Assembly (NCBI GenBank): GCA_023430705.1
Contig: JAEYZJ010000202.1
Span: forward strand, 1 to 31,054
Length of the DNA: 31,054 nt
DNA from: Pseudomonadota bacterium
GTDB lineage: Bacteria; Pseudomonadota; Alphaproteobacteria; Rhizobiales; Devosiaceae
Direction of reading: 5' to 3'
The notes under the pieces are model-generated. The model saw nothing but the letters and a program-made list of their open reading frames with translations, searched no databases and was not told the origin of the DNA. The position numbers and the translations under genes are program-made. Of this stretch, positions 7,039-14,731 are shown piece by piece. Numbering within the stretch: position 1 is the stretch's first letter; every line of letters starts with the position of its first letter.

Positions 7039-8063
7039 TACGCGATCCCGGCGCGCAGGCAGTCGTGGAGGTGCACGATGCCCACCGGCCTGCTGCCGTC
7101 CATGGCAAAGATCGCCGTGACGCGCGGCGTGAGCGCCGTCATCTGCCGCAGCGCTTCGCTCAGCAGCGTATCGGCAGCGATCACGCGCGGGCTCGTGGTC
7201 ATCACCGCCGCGGCGCTCTGCTGCAGCAGCCCGTCGGCCATGTGCCGGCGCAGGTCGCCGTCGGTGATGATGCCGAGCAGGTTGCCTTCCGCGTCGACCA
7301 CTCCGGTGCAGCCGAAGCCCTTCGAGGTCATTTCGAGGACCGCCGAGGCAACACTCGCCTCGGGCGCGACGAGTGGCAGCTTTTCGCCCTTGTGCATCAC
7401 CTCGCCCACCGTGAGGAGCGCGCTGCCGAGCGTGCCGCCCGGATGGAAGACGTGGAAATCGGCGGCCTTGAAGCCGCGCCGTCGCAGCAGCACGACAGCC
7501 AGCGCGTCGCCCAGCGCCATCATCATGGTGGTCGAGGTCATCGGCGCCGAGGTCACTTCGCAGGCCTCTGTCGCTTCGGGCAGGCTCACGACGATGTTGG
7601 CCGCGTTGCCGAGCCGGCCGTTCGGCCGTGCTGTCAGCAGCACCAGCGGGATGGCAAAGCGCGCGCAATAATTGGCGAGTGGCTCGAGTTCGGAAGTGTC
7701 GCCGGACTTCGACAGCATGACGACCACGTCGGCGCTGGTGATCATGCCGAGGTCGCCGTGGCTGGCGTCGGCCCCGTGCACGAACTGGGCCGGCGTGCCG
7801 GTAGAGGCGAGGGTGGCCGCGACCTTGCGCGCCACATGCGCGCTCTTGCCGACACCCGAAAGGATCACGCGGCCGGGCGCCCGCTGGATCAGATCCACCA
7901 TGGCGACGAAGGAGCCGTCGAGCGCCGTGGCCAGCGCTTCCAGCCCGGCTGCTTCGGTGCGGATGGCCGCCCGCGCCTCGTCGAGGCTCAGCTGTTGCAG
8001 TCGTGCGTCGTTGGCGATGGGATAGCGCACCTGTGGGCCCGGCCCGCTTCTCGATGGAGACAT
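7038..8063 (-). CDS. kdsD: D-arabinose-5-phosphate isomerase (KpsF/GutQ family)
   Basis: Interconverts D-ribulose 5-phosphate and D-arabinose 5-phosphate, the first step towards Kdo. The 341-residue protein has a SIS sugar-isomerase domain (about residues 50-190) with LSGVGKSAHVARKVAATLASTGTP, FVHGADASHGDLGMI and SKSGDT. A pair of CBS domains follows (about 215-341; for example GCTGVVDAEGNLLGIITDGDLRRH). This is the standard KdsD/KpsF layout, slightly longer than the 328-residue E. coli KdsD. It is the first gene of the Kdo operon and begins at ATG 8063, with no strong ribosome-binding site. The 108 bp before the divergent waaA-like gene should hold both promoters. Whether it serves lipopolysaccharide or capsule cannot be told from the sequence. 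Confidence 0.93.
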   Translation of the reverse strand: MSPSRSGPGPQVRYPIANDARLQQLSLDEARAAIRTEAAGLEALATALDGSFVAMVDLIQRAPGRVILSGVGKSAHVARKVAATLASTGTPAQFVHGADASHGDLGMITSADVVVMLSKSGDTSELEPLANYCARFAIPLVLLTARPNGRLGNAANIVVSLPEATEACEVTSAPMTSTTMMMALGDALAVVLLRRRGFKAADFHVFHPGGTLGSALLTVGEVMHKGEKLPLVAPEASVASAVLEMTSKGFGCTGVVDAEGNLLGIITDGDLRRHMADGLLQQSAAAVMTTSPRVIAADTLLSEALRQMTALTPRVTAIFAMDGSRPVGIVHLHDCLRAGIA

Positions 8064-8171
8064 GCGGGCTGGCTTAGCAGCAATTGCCGAAAGCTCGCAA
8101 GTTGTGCCGCGGCCGCAGGCGGGCTAGAGCATGCCCGATCAGAGGACCCAGGGGACGCCGGCGCCCGGCCG

Positions 8172-9437
8172 GTGAGCAGCGGCGTGACGCGTTCCGTTCC
8201 AATCGCATGGCAGGCCTACGGGGCGCTGGTCGGGGCCGCTTCGTGGCTGCACTATGCGGTGCTTTCCCGCTTCGGCAAGTCCGACGAGGGCGGCGCCGCA
8301 TGGTACTCGAGGCGGCTCGATCCGCCTCTGCCCGCGCCCGCCCAGGGTCGCCGCGTCTGGATCCACGCCGTCTCGGCCGGGGAATCCAAGGTGGCCGAAC
8401 TGCTGCGCCAGCGCCTCCTGGCACGCGATCCCTCGCTTTCGGTGGTCCTCTCCGCCACCACCTATTCCGGCTTCGCCAGGGTGCGCGCCGTCGCCGGCGA
8501 AGCGCAGAGCTTCGTCATGCCGCTTGATACGCTCGCCGCCCAGCGCCGCGTGTTCGAGACGGTTCGGCCCGACGTGCTGGTCCTTGTCGAGTCCGAGTTC
8601 TGGCCTGCCCAGTTCGCCGCCGCTGCCGAGGCGGGGGTACCGGTGCTGGTGGTCAATGCCACCATGTCCGAGCGGAGCTTTGCCCGCCACCAGCGCAACG
8701 GCATCGTGGCGCGCCGCACCATCGGCCGGGTCGCCCGCATCTACGCGCAGGACGAGGCGATTGCCGGGCGCTACGCCGCGCTCGGCGTTCCGCCGGACCG
8801 GATCGAGGTCATCGGCAACCTCAAGCTCGTGCCTTCGCACTCGGCCCCCGCCATTGCCAGGGAACGCCCCCGGCTTGTGGCGTTCGGCAACGTGCATCGC
8901 GATGAGATCGACGTGCTCGCCCCCGCCGTAGCCGAGTTGCGGCGCCAGCACCCGGACCTGCGCATCGCGCTCGTGCCTCGCTATCCCGGCAAGACGCCGG
9001 GCGAGGTGTTGAGCGCCAGCTTCGGCGCCGACCTGCGCATGGTGGAAACGCTGGAGGAACTGGCGGACGCCGGGCCCCTCGTCTGGCTCGACCAGATGGG
9101 GACGCTCGCAGCGGTCTATGCGCGGGCGACGGTCGGCGTGGTCTGCGGCACCTTCTGCGATGTCGGCGGGCACGACCTCAGCGAGCCGCTGCACATGGGC
9201 GCCGCCAGCGTCTATGGCCCCCATGTCGAGCGGCAGTTGCCGATGCACGCCGCGCTGTCGGCGCTCGATTGCGCGACGCAGGTCAATGATGCCTCGGAAC
9301 TGCCGGCAGTTGTCGGGGAGCTGCTGCGCGACGACGCCCGCCGCGAGCGTATGGTGGCCGCGTTCCGGCAGGTTTCGGATGGCGCGACGGCCAGGCTCGA
9401 TCGGCTGGCGGACGAGCTTATGGCGCAGTTGGGGTAG
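8172..9437 (+). CDS. waaA: WaaA-like Kdo transferase (GT30), divergent
   Basis: Transfers Kdo from CMP-Kdo, classically to lipid IVA at the inner membrane. The 421-residue length is normal for the family. N-terminal hydrophobic residues 10-32 resemble the usual membrane anchor. The catalytic landmarks are kept: WIHAVSAGES (E71) and VLVESEFWPAQ (residues 137-146), then NATMSERSF, YAQDEAIAGRYAALG, GNLK and the C-terminal GGHDLSEPLHMGA. The usual AS-T-H-x-G-E-E motif is replaced by AFGNVHRDEIDVL, and GS-L-x-P-x-GGHNPLEP by GTFCDVGGHDLSEP, so this is a divergent branch. The start is GTG 8172; GTG 8184 is possible, and the longer open frame upstream is antisense to kdsD and not protein-like. No lpxK follows it. 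The acceptor is therefore uncertain. Confidence 0.82.
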   Translation: MSSGVTRSVPIAWQAYGALVGAASWLHYAVLSRFGKSDEGGAAWYSRRLDPPLPAPAQGRRVWIHAVSAGESKVAELLRQRLLARDPSLSVVLSATTYSGFARVRAVAGEAQSFVMPLDTLAAQRRVFETVRPDVLVLVESEFWPAQFAAAAEAGVPVLVVNATMSERSFARHQRNGIVARRTIGRVARIYAQDEAIAGRYAALGVPPDRIEVIGNLKLVPSHSAPAIARERPRLVAFGNVHRDEIDVLAPAVAELRRQHPDLRIALVPRYPGKTPGEVLSASFGADLRMVETLEELADAGPLVWLDQMGTLAAVYARATVGVVCGTFCDVGGHDLSEPLHMGAASVYGPHVERQLPMHAALSALDCATQVNDASELPAVVGELLRDDARRERMVAAFRQVSDGATARLDRLADELMAQLG

Positions 9438-9467
9438 GAGCGGCGAGGCCGGTCCGGGTTGGCCCCG

Positions 9468-9716
9468 CTACTCGTCGTCCGCCGGGTTCAGCAGCCGGTG
9501 CAGGTGCACCACGAAGTAGCGCATCTCGGCATTGTCGACCGTCATCTGCGCCTTCTGCTTCCAGACCGCGTGCGCCGCCGCGTAGTTCGGATAGACGCCC
9601 ACGAGGTCGACGTCCTCGAGGTTCTTGAACACGATATCGTCGCCCTTCTCCATCTCGCCGCCGATGACGAGGTGCAGGAGCTGCTCTTTGGGTTCGGCCT
9701 TCTTCGCTTTGCTCAC
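9468..9716 (-). CDS. DUF4170 family small protein
   Basis: An 82-residue soluble protein recognised as DUF4170 from the QLLHLVIGGEME start, the DLVGVYPNYAAAHAVWKQKAQ segment and RYFVVHLHRLL at the end. The function is unknown to me. It lies three bases after the stop of the CysQ-like gene, so the two form an operon, an arrangement common in alphaproteobacteria and usually close to waaA. Here the pair converges on the waaA-like gene, with only 30 bp between the two stops and no clear terminator hairpin with a U-tract on either strand. Confidence 0.85.
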   Translation of the reverse strand: MSKAKKAEPKEQLLHLVIGGEMEKGDDIVFKNLEDVDLVGVYPNYAAAHAVWKQKAQMTVDNAEMRYFVVHLHRLLNPADDE

Positions 9717-9719
9717 GGC

Positions 9720-10559
9720 TCAACGGTTCTCCAGATCGACCTGTTGCGCTTGCGGGCAGCCATAGACCTTGACCAGCGCCGCGCGTAGCGGCGCTTTTAG
9801 CGAAGCCTCGCCGAACGCCGCAAGCGCACCGTGCCGGATTTCCGGGCGATTGAACTGCAAGGCTCCTATGCACACGTCTTCGAACCCGACCCCGGCCTCG
9901 CGCAGGATGCAGGCGGCGCCGGCGATGTCCCAGTCCTGCGACCCGCGCCGGGTGACGGTCGCGTCGAGATGGCCGGTCGCCACCTGCACCAGCCGATAGG
10001 CGAGGGAGGGATAGGCTGGCCCGCGCGAATACTCGAGCCCCGCGGCCTGCAGTTCCTGGTGAACCGCGCCCGGGGCGGGGATCAGCGGCGAGGTCCTGCC
10101 GGGGTGGCGCTGCCGCACCAGCGGCCTGCCGTTGAGCCGCGCGCCTCCGCCCAGCACCGCGTCGTACATCTCGTCGCGCGCCGGAGCATAGACGACGCCG
10201 GCGATGGGCACGCCGTCCTCGACCACCGCCAGGGACACCGTCCAGCTGTCCTCGCCACGGATGAAGCCGCGGGTGCCATCGATGGGGTCGACGATGAACA
10301 CCCGCCGGTGCTCCAGACGCTCAGCATTGTCGGCCGTCTCTTCACTCAGCCAGCCGTAGTCGGGGCGCGCCGCGAGCAGCGTGCTGGTCAGGAACTGGTC
10401 GAGCAGGATGTCGGCCTCGCTGACCGGGGAGGCGTTTTCCTTGGTCCACGTCTTGAGGTCGGTGCGGAAGTAGCCGGCGGCGATGATCCCCGCGTTAACC
10501 GCAGCCGCACGCAGCAGTTCGCGGTCTTCGGTGGCAGAGGGGACGGTGGCGGTCGACAT
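9720..10559 (-). CDS. cysQ: 3'(2'),5'-bisphosphate nucleotidase / inositol monophosphatase family
   Basis: A Mg2+-dependent phosphatase of the inositol monophosphatase superfamily, most likely CysQ, which hydrolyses adenosine 3',5'-bisphosphate made during sulfate assimilation. The 279-residue protein shows the metal-site acidic pair GWLSEETAD (E73, E74), the hallmark IVDPIDGTRGFI (D91, D94) and the C-terminal GSQDWDIAGAACILREAG. The ATG at 10559 gives a normal family length; the frame continues 15 codons upstream without a better start. It is followed by the DUF4170 gene, which is typical for this subtype. An inositol or other sugar phosphatase role cannot be excluded by sequence reading alone. 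Confidence 0.85.
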   Translation of the reverse strand: MSTATVPSATEDRELLRAAAVNAGIIAAGYFRTDLKTWTKENASPVSEADILLDQFLTSTLLAARPDYGWLSEETADNAERLEHRRVFIVDPIDGTRGFIRGEDSWTVSLAVVEDGVPIAGVVYAPARDEMYDAVLGGGARLNGRPLVRQRHPGRTSPLIPAPGAVHQELQAAGLEYSRGPAYPSLAYRLVQVATGHLDATVTRRGSQDWDIAGAACILREAGVGFEDVCIGALQFNRPEIRHGALAAFGEASLKAPLRAALVKVYGCPQAQQVDLENR

Positions 10560-10851
10560 CAGTGTTCCGGATACGCTCGGCTGGCGTGCTTCTAGGCGCA
10601 ACACGAGGCAGGAACAAGGCCCGGCGGGGTACTGCGCATGTCGCTTTCAACGATCTGGAAACACAAGTTAAGCGCTTGGTACAACTTGCACTTAATGCTG
10701 CGTTACACCCGGTGACACCCTGCTAACCGTGGCGCGAGACAACCTAAACTTAACCCACTTTCTTAAGCCGCCCGGCAATGGACGGGCCTAGATTGCGGGC
10801 AACAAGGGAGCGCCAAAAACAAGCTCTCGAAAGTTGACAGGAAGGTACTCC
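10560..10851. other. Intergenic promoter region with repeated TTAAG/CTTAA words
   Basis: This 292-bp region lies between the divergent cysQ-like and DUF6101 genes and holds no convincing ORF. It is locally richer in A and T and carries TTAAG at 10668 and 10763, CTTAA at 10691 and 10749, the palindrome AAGCGCTT (10670-10677) and a doubled ACACCC. The pair 10749-10767 forms an inverted repeat, CTTAA-N9-TTAAG. TTAA words in pairs recall CtrA binding sites, but the canonical spacing is TTAA-N7-TTAA, so the match is imperfect. No clear -35/-10 pair was found. Confidence 0.4.
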
Positions 10852-11379
10852 ATGCAGGGTGAAGTTGGGATCGACGGCTCGACCGTCGTGCTTCTTTTTG
10901 GTGATGGCCGCGCGCCCCGCACTCGTCCGCTGACCCCCCGCCATTTTGGGCCGGCCAACGACAACGGTCCCCGCGATCCGGTAAAGACGGTCACCGTTCG
11001 CAAGACGCTGGAAAAGAGCGGCGTCGAGGTCAAGATCAAGATACCGGTCGAGGAGTTCCTCGGCGTCGCCGTGTCGACTTCGATCTCCGGGGAAGGGGTG
11101 CTCTCGAGCGCCATCGAGCTCGTCCACGGTGATCCGGACCTCAACTATCGGGTGTTCGAGGAAGTCGGGAACTCCAACGTCGTGGCCGAGTGGCAGAACT
11201 GGGGCAAGAAGCTCCGCCTGCCGCTCTACATCAAGGCCGGCGACGGCAACCTGCTGCCCTATTCGCAGACCGTCGATGGGGTCATGCTGGGCGCCTCGCA
11301 CAAGCGGCGCCGCCTCGCCGTCGAAGCCGCGCGCCGTCCGCGCTTCCTCAACCGACGCAAGCCGGGGGAAACCGCCTGA
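10852..11379 (+). CDS. DUF6101 family protein
   Basis: A 175-residue protein of unknown function. It is assigned to DUF6101 from the pattern K-T-V-T-V-R-K-T-L-E-x-S-G then IPVEEFLGVAVSTS, the V-V-A-E-W-Q-N-W-G-K-K-L-R-L-P-L-Y segment and a basic C-terminal tail (KRRRLAVEAARRPRFLNRRK). The setting next to ubiA, rsmE and gshA, with a CysQ-like gene on the other side, matches other rhizobia-like genomes as I recall them. It starts at ATG 10852, six bases after a strong AGGAAGG ribosome-binding site (10839-10845); a TTG at 10834 would place that site inside the gene. No signal peptide or membrane segment is visible. The basic tail might contact nucleic acid (speculative). A strong terminator lies downstream. 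Confidence 0.72.
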   Translation: MQGEVGIDGSTVVLLFGDGRAPRTRPLTPRHFGPANDNGPRDPVKTVTVRKTLEKSGVEVKIKIPVEEFLGVAVSTSISGEGVLSSAIELVHGDPDLNYRVFEEVGNSNVVAEWQNWGKKLRLPLYIKAGDGNLLPYSQTVDGVMLGASHKRRRLAVEAARRPRFLNRRKPGETA

Positions 11380-11492
11380 CAGCTGCAACCTTCCGGCCTC
11401 AGGGCCGTTTCTGATAACCCGCCGGTATTGATCCCATGCACGTTTGAAGTACCGGCAAGAAGACTCGTACGACCTCCAGACTAACGAGCCGA

Positions 11493-11526
11493 AGGGCCGA
11501 TCCCAGGATCGGCCCTCTCTTTTTTG
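11493..11526 (+). terminator. Intrinsic terminator after the DUF6101 gene
   Basis: AGGGCCGATC (11493-11502) pairs perfectly with GATCGGCCCT (11507-11516) around the loop CCAG, followed by CTC and a run of T (to 11525). It is about 110 bases after the DUF6101 stop and ends at the stop codon of the convergent ubiA. The T-run is only on the plus strand. Confidence 0.85.
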
Positions 11527-12462
11527 CTAGATCATCACCTCGAAGAGCAGCGCGAAAGTAAGCGCCAGCCCGACCCAGTGGTTTGCCCGGAAGCGCACGA
11601 GGGCATTGTTGGCATCGTGGGGATGCAGCGTGCGCAGCTGCCAGGCGAAGATACCGACAGGCAGCAGCATCGCCACGAGGAATGCCGCCCCTCCGCCGGC
11701 GCTGAACCCGGCCGCAACCCAGAGCGCCACCGCCCCGGCGTAGAAGAGCCCGATGAAGAAGCGGGCGCGCCGGCCGAAAAGCCGCGCCGTGGAGCGCACG
11801 CCGACCAGCGCATCGTCCTCCACATCCTGCAGGGCATAGATCGTGTCGTAGCCGATGGTCCACAGGATCGAGCCGGCATAGAGCAGCAAGGGGGCGAGAG
11901 AGATCGAGCCGGTTTGCGAAGTCCAGCCGATCAGCGCTCCCCAGTTGAATGCGAGCCCCAGGAAGAGCTGCGGCCACCAGGTGACGCGCTTCATGAACGG
12001 ATAGATGGCGACGAGGACCAGCGAGGCGACGCCGAGCAGGATGGTGAAGCCGTTGAACTGCAGCAGGATAACCAGCCCGACCAGCGATTGGGCGATAAGA
12101 AACACCGCCGCGTGGCGCTTGCTCACCTGTCCTGACGGGATCGGCCGCGACCGCGTGCGCGCCACCTTCATGTCGATGTCCGTGTCGACGATGTCGTTGA
12201 ACGTGCAGCCCGCCCCGCGCATCGCCACCGAACCGATGAGGAAGAGGAGCAGCGCCCCGAGGTCGAACCCACGCGCCGGGTCGGCCAGCGTCGCGAGCGC
12301 GAGGCCGAAGCCGCAGGGCCAGAACAGCAGCAGCAGGGGAATGGGCCGGTCCCAGCGGGCCAGCCGCGCATAGGGCTTCAGCCACTCGGGTGCGTACCGG
12401 TCGACCCAGTTGCCTTGCTCCGCGTCCGCTACCGCACCTCGTGCGTCTTCAGGGGTTTGCAT
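11527..12462 (-). CDS. ubiA: 4-hydroxybenzoate polyprenyltransferase
   Basis: An integral membrane prenyltransferase that attaches the polyprenyl tail to 4-hydroxybenzoate in ubiquinone synthesis. The 311-residue protein has the first aspartate-rich motif NDIVDTDID (N89, D90, D93, D97), then ARTRSRPIPSG, and the second motif ALQDVEDDALVGVRSTAR. About eight hydrophobic segments are visible. An N-terminal leader with W-V-D-R-Y-A-P-E-W-L-K-P-Y-A-R-L-A-R-W-D-R-P is standard for alphaproteobacterial UbiA. ATG start at 12462. It is divergent from rsmE with a 56-bp gap, so both promoters must be compact. Making quinone, it supplies the respiratory chain whose terminal oxidase is encoded further along the window. 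Confidence 0.94.
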   Translation of the reverse strand: MQTPEDARGAVADAEQGNWVDRYAPEWLKPYARLARWDRPIPLLLLFWPCGFGLALATLADPARGFDLGALLLFLIGSVAMRGAGCTFNDIVDTDIDMKVARTRSRPIPSGQVSKRHAAVFLIAQSLVGLVILLQFNGFTILLGVASLVLVAIYPFMKRVTWWPQLFLGLAFNWGALIGWTSQTGSISLAPLLLYAGSILWTIGYDTIYALQDVEDDALVGVRSTARLFGRRARFFIGLFYAGAVALWVAAGFSAGGGAAFLVAMLLPVGIFAWQLRTLHPHDANNALVRFRANHWVGLALTFALLFEVMI

Positions 12463-12518
12463 CGTTCCTCGGCTGTGAGCTAATGGCGCCCGGCCACTCT
12501 TTAGTCACGCGTAGCACG

Positions 12519-13268
12519 ATGCCCAGATCGCACAAGTCCCTCCCGCGCCTGTTTGTCGAGGCCCGGCTCGCTCCCGGAACCGAGCTGCAACTGGGCCGGG
12601 ACCACACCAATTACCTGCTGAACGTGCTGCGCATGAAGGCCCCCGACGCGCTGGTGGTGTTCAACGGCGTGGACGGTTCGTGGCTGGCGCGCATCGCCAG
12701 CGACCATCGCAAGGGCGCCACCCTCGAGATCACCGTGCAGACCGCGCACCAGACCCCGCGGCCCGACCTCTGGTTCGGCTTTGCGCCGCTCAGGACCGGG
12801 CGGCTCGACTACCTCGTGCAGAAGGCGACCGAGATGGGGGCAGGGGTGATCCAGCCGGTCATCACCCGCTACACCCAGGTCAGCCGGCTGAAGGCCGACA
12901 AGCTTGCCGCCAACGTCATCGAGGCTGCCGAGCAGTGCGAAGTGCTCTCGGTTCCGACTCTCGCCGAGGAGGTCCCGCTGTCCACGCTGCTCGCGCACTG
13001 GCAGCATGACCACGGCCTGCGCCGGCTCGTCTTCTGCGACGAGGGCGCCGCCTCCGGCACGCCGCTCCGGCAGCTTGGCGAGCTCGACGGACTGCCGTTG
13101 GGCCTTCTTGTCGGGCCGGAGGGCGGCTTCTCCGACGAGGAGCGCGAACTGCTGCTTGCCCAGCCCTACGTTGTTCCCATCAGTCTGGGCCCGCGCATCC
13201 TCCGCGCGGACACCGCGGCTGTCGCGGCTCTCGCGGTCGTCCAGGCAACCATCGGTGATTGGCGATAA
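12519..13268 (+). CDS. rsmE: 16S rRNA (uracil(1498)-N3)-methyltransferase
   Basis: A SAM-dependent SPOUT-class methyltransferase that modifies U1498 of 16S rRNA. The 249-residue protein has an N-terminal PUA-like RNA-binding part (HTNYLLNVLRMKAPDALVVFNG) and a C-terminal trefoil-knot domain with QKATEMGAGVIQPV, the LLVGPEGGFSDEE motif (about residues 194-206) and SLGPRILRADTAAVAAL near the end. The ATG at 12519 begins MPRSHKSLPRLFVEA, the expected start; the longer frame upstream crosses the divergent ubiA promoter and is not protein-like. The rsmE-gshA order (79 bp apart, same strand) is common in the rhizobia-like group. Confidence 0.94.
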   Translation: MPRSHKSLPRLFVEARLAPGTELQLGRDHTNYLLNVLRMKAPDALVVFNGVDGSWLARIASDHRKGATLEITVQTAHQTPRPDLWFGFAPLRTGRLDYLVQKATEMGAGVIQPVITRYTQVSRLKADKLAANVIEAAEQCEVLSVPTLAEEVPLSTLLAHWQHDHGLRRLVFCDEGAASGTPLRQLGELDGLPLGLLVGPEGGFSDEERELLLAQPYVVPISLGPRILRADTAAVAALAVVQATIGDWR

Positions 13269-13346
13269 AGGTCATTGCATTCGCGGCGCGGCTGGCTATT
13301 GTCCGGCCCGCCCGGCTCAGCCGGTGCTACGACCACTGGAGTGCCT

Positions 13347-14711
13347 ATGTCCGGCGAAGAAGATGCCCCGCTTGTTGAATCGCGGGCCGACCTGATCGAG
13401 GTCATGGCGCAGGGCGGCAAGCCCAGGTCCGAGTGGCGCATCGGCACCGAGCACGAAAAGCACGTCTACCGAAAGAATCCAGTCAGCCCGGTACCCTACG
13501 ATGGGCACGATGGCATCCATGCGCTGCTCGACGGCATCGATAAGCGCACCGGCTGGCACCCCTTCTTCGATCGCGGCAACCCGATCGGGCTGCGCAACAT
13601 GGGCGCCATCGGCGGCATCTCGCTCGAGCCCGGCGGCCAGTTCGAACTCTCCGGCGCGCCCCAGATCACCATCCACGACGCGGCTGTCGAACTCGACTCC
13701 CACCTCGAGGATTGCCGGGCCGTCGGCAAGCCGCTCAACATCCATTTCCTCGGGCTTGGCGTGACGCCCCTCTGGCGGGTCGCCGAGATCCCGGCCATGC
13801 CGAAGTCGCGCTACGCCATCATGACCGCCTACATGTCGAAGGTCGGCACGCTCGGCACGTCGATGATGTACCGCTCCGCCACGGTGCAGTCGAACCTCGA
13901 CTTCTCCGATGAGGCCGACATGGTCCGCAAGCTGCGCGTCTCGGTGGCGCTGCAGCCCGTGGTAACCGCGCTCTTTGCCAATTCGCTCTTCGTCGACGGC
14001 AAGCCTTCCGGCTATCTCAGCTTCCGCTCGCATATCTGGCTCAACACCGATCCCGATCGCACGGGGATGCTGCCCTTCATCTTCGAGGACGGCTTCGGAT
14101 TCGAGCGCTACGCCGACCACGCGCTCGACGTGCCCATGTACTTCGTGATCCGCAAGGGCGAGTACATCAACGTCGCCGGCGAGAGCTTCCGCGCCTTCCT
14201 CGAGGGCAGGCTGCCGCAGTTGCCCGGCGTCAGGCCCACGCTCAAGGACTGGGAGAACCATCTCTCGACGCTCTTCCCCGAAGTCCGGCTCAAGCAGTTC
14301 CTGGAACAGCGCGGCGCGGATATGGGCGACCGTGATCAGGTGCTGGCGGTCTCGGCGCTGTGGGCGGGCCTGCTCTATGATACCGAGGCACTGGATGCGG
14401 CCTGGGACATCGTTCGCGACTGGACCGACGAAGAGCGCCAGGAGCTTCGCAACGAGGTCCCGCGCACCGCGCTTCACACGCCCTTCCGCCGCGGCACGGT
14501 GGCCGATATCGCCCGCCTGGTCGTTGACCTCGCCGGTGATGGCCTGCGCCGTCGTGCCTACCTGCAGGGCGGCGACGACGAGAGCATCTATCTCGCGCCG
14601 GCCCGGCAGACCCTCGAGCTCAACAAGACCCCGGCCGAACGCTGGCTCGACCGCTACAACGGCGAGTGGGCGGGCGACCTCGCCCGCATCTTCGACGAAG
14701 CCGAGATGTAG
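13347..14711 (+). CDS. gshA: Glutamate-cysteine ligase (alphaproteobacterial/plant type)
   Basis: Catalyses the first, rate-limiting step of glutathione synthesis: ATP-dependent ligation of L-glutamate and L-cysteine. The 454-residue protein belongs to the plant-like class found in alphaproteobacteria. It shows EWRIGTEHEKHVYRK (residues about 31-45), GGISLEPGGQFELSGAP, a middle segment with KVGTLGTSMMYRSATVQSN, FRSHIWLNTDPDRTGM, and a C-terminal helical region ending AERWLDRYNGEW. The start is ATG 13347; the alternative in-frame start upstream adds residues rich in Gly/Ser with no family match. No ribosome-binding site is obvious beyond a CTGGAG (13336-13341). Confidence 0.95.
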   Translation: MSGEEDAPLVESRADLIEVMAQGGKPRSEWRIGTEHEKHVYRKNPVSPVPYDGHDGIHALLDGIDKRTGWHPFFDRGNPIGLRNMGAIGGISLEPGGQFELSGAPQITIHDAAVELDSHLEDCRAVGKPLNIHFLGLGVTPLWRVAEIPAMPKSRYAIMTAYMSKVGTLGTSMMYRSATVQSNLDFSDEADMVRKLRVSVALQPVVTALFANSLFVDGKPSGYLSFRSHIWLNTDPDRTGMLPFIFEDGFGFERYADHALDVPMYFVIRKGEYINVAGESFRAFLEGRLPQLPGVRPTLKDWENHLSTLFPEVRLKQFLEQRGADMGDRDQVLAVSALWAGLLYDTEALDAAWDIVRDWTDEERQELRNEVPRTALHTPFRRGTVADIARLVVDLAGDGLRRRAYLQGGDDESIYLAPARQTLELNKTPAERWLDRYNGEWAGDLARIFDEAEM

Positions 14712-14731
14712 GGAGAAGGCAGGGGGCAGGC

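Noticed and set aside
7065..8171. A long N-terminal extension in frame with the WaaA-like gene
   Set aside because: This part is antisense to kdsD and has no similarity to any WaaA N-terminus; the protein has normal length from GTG 8172.
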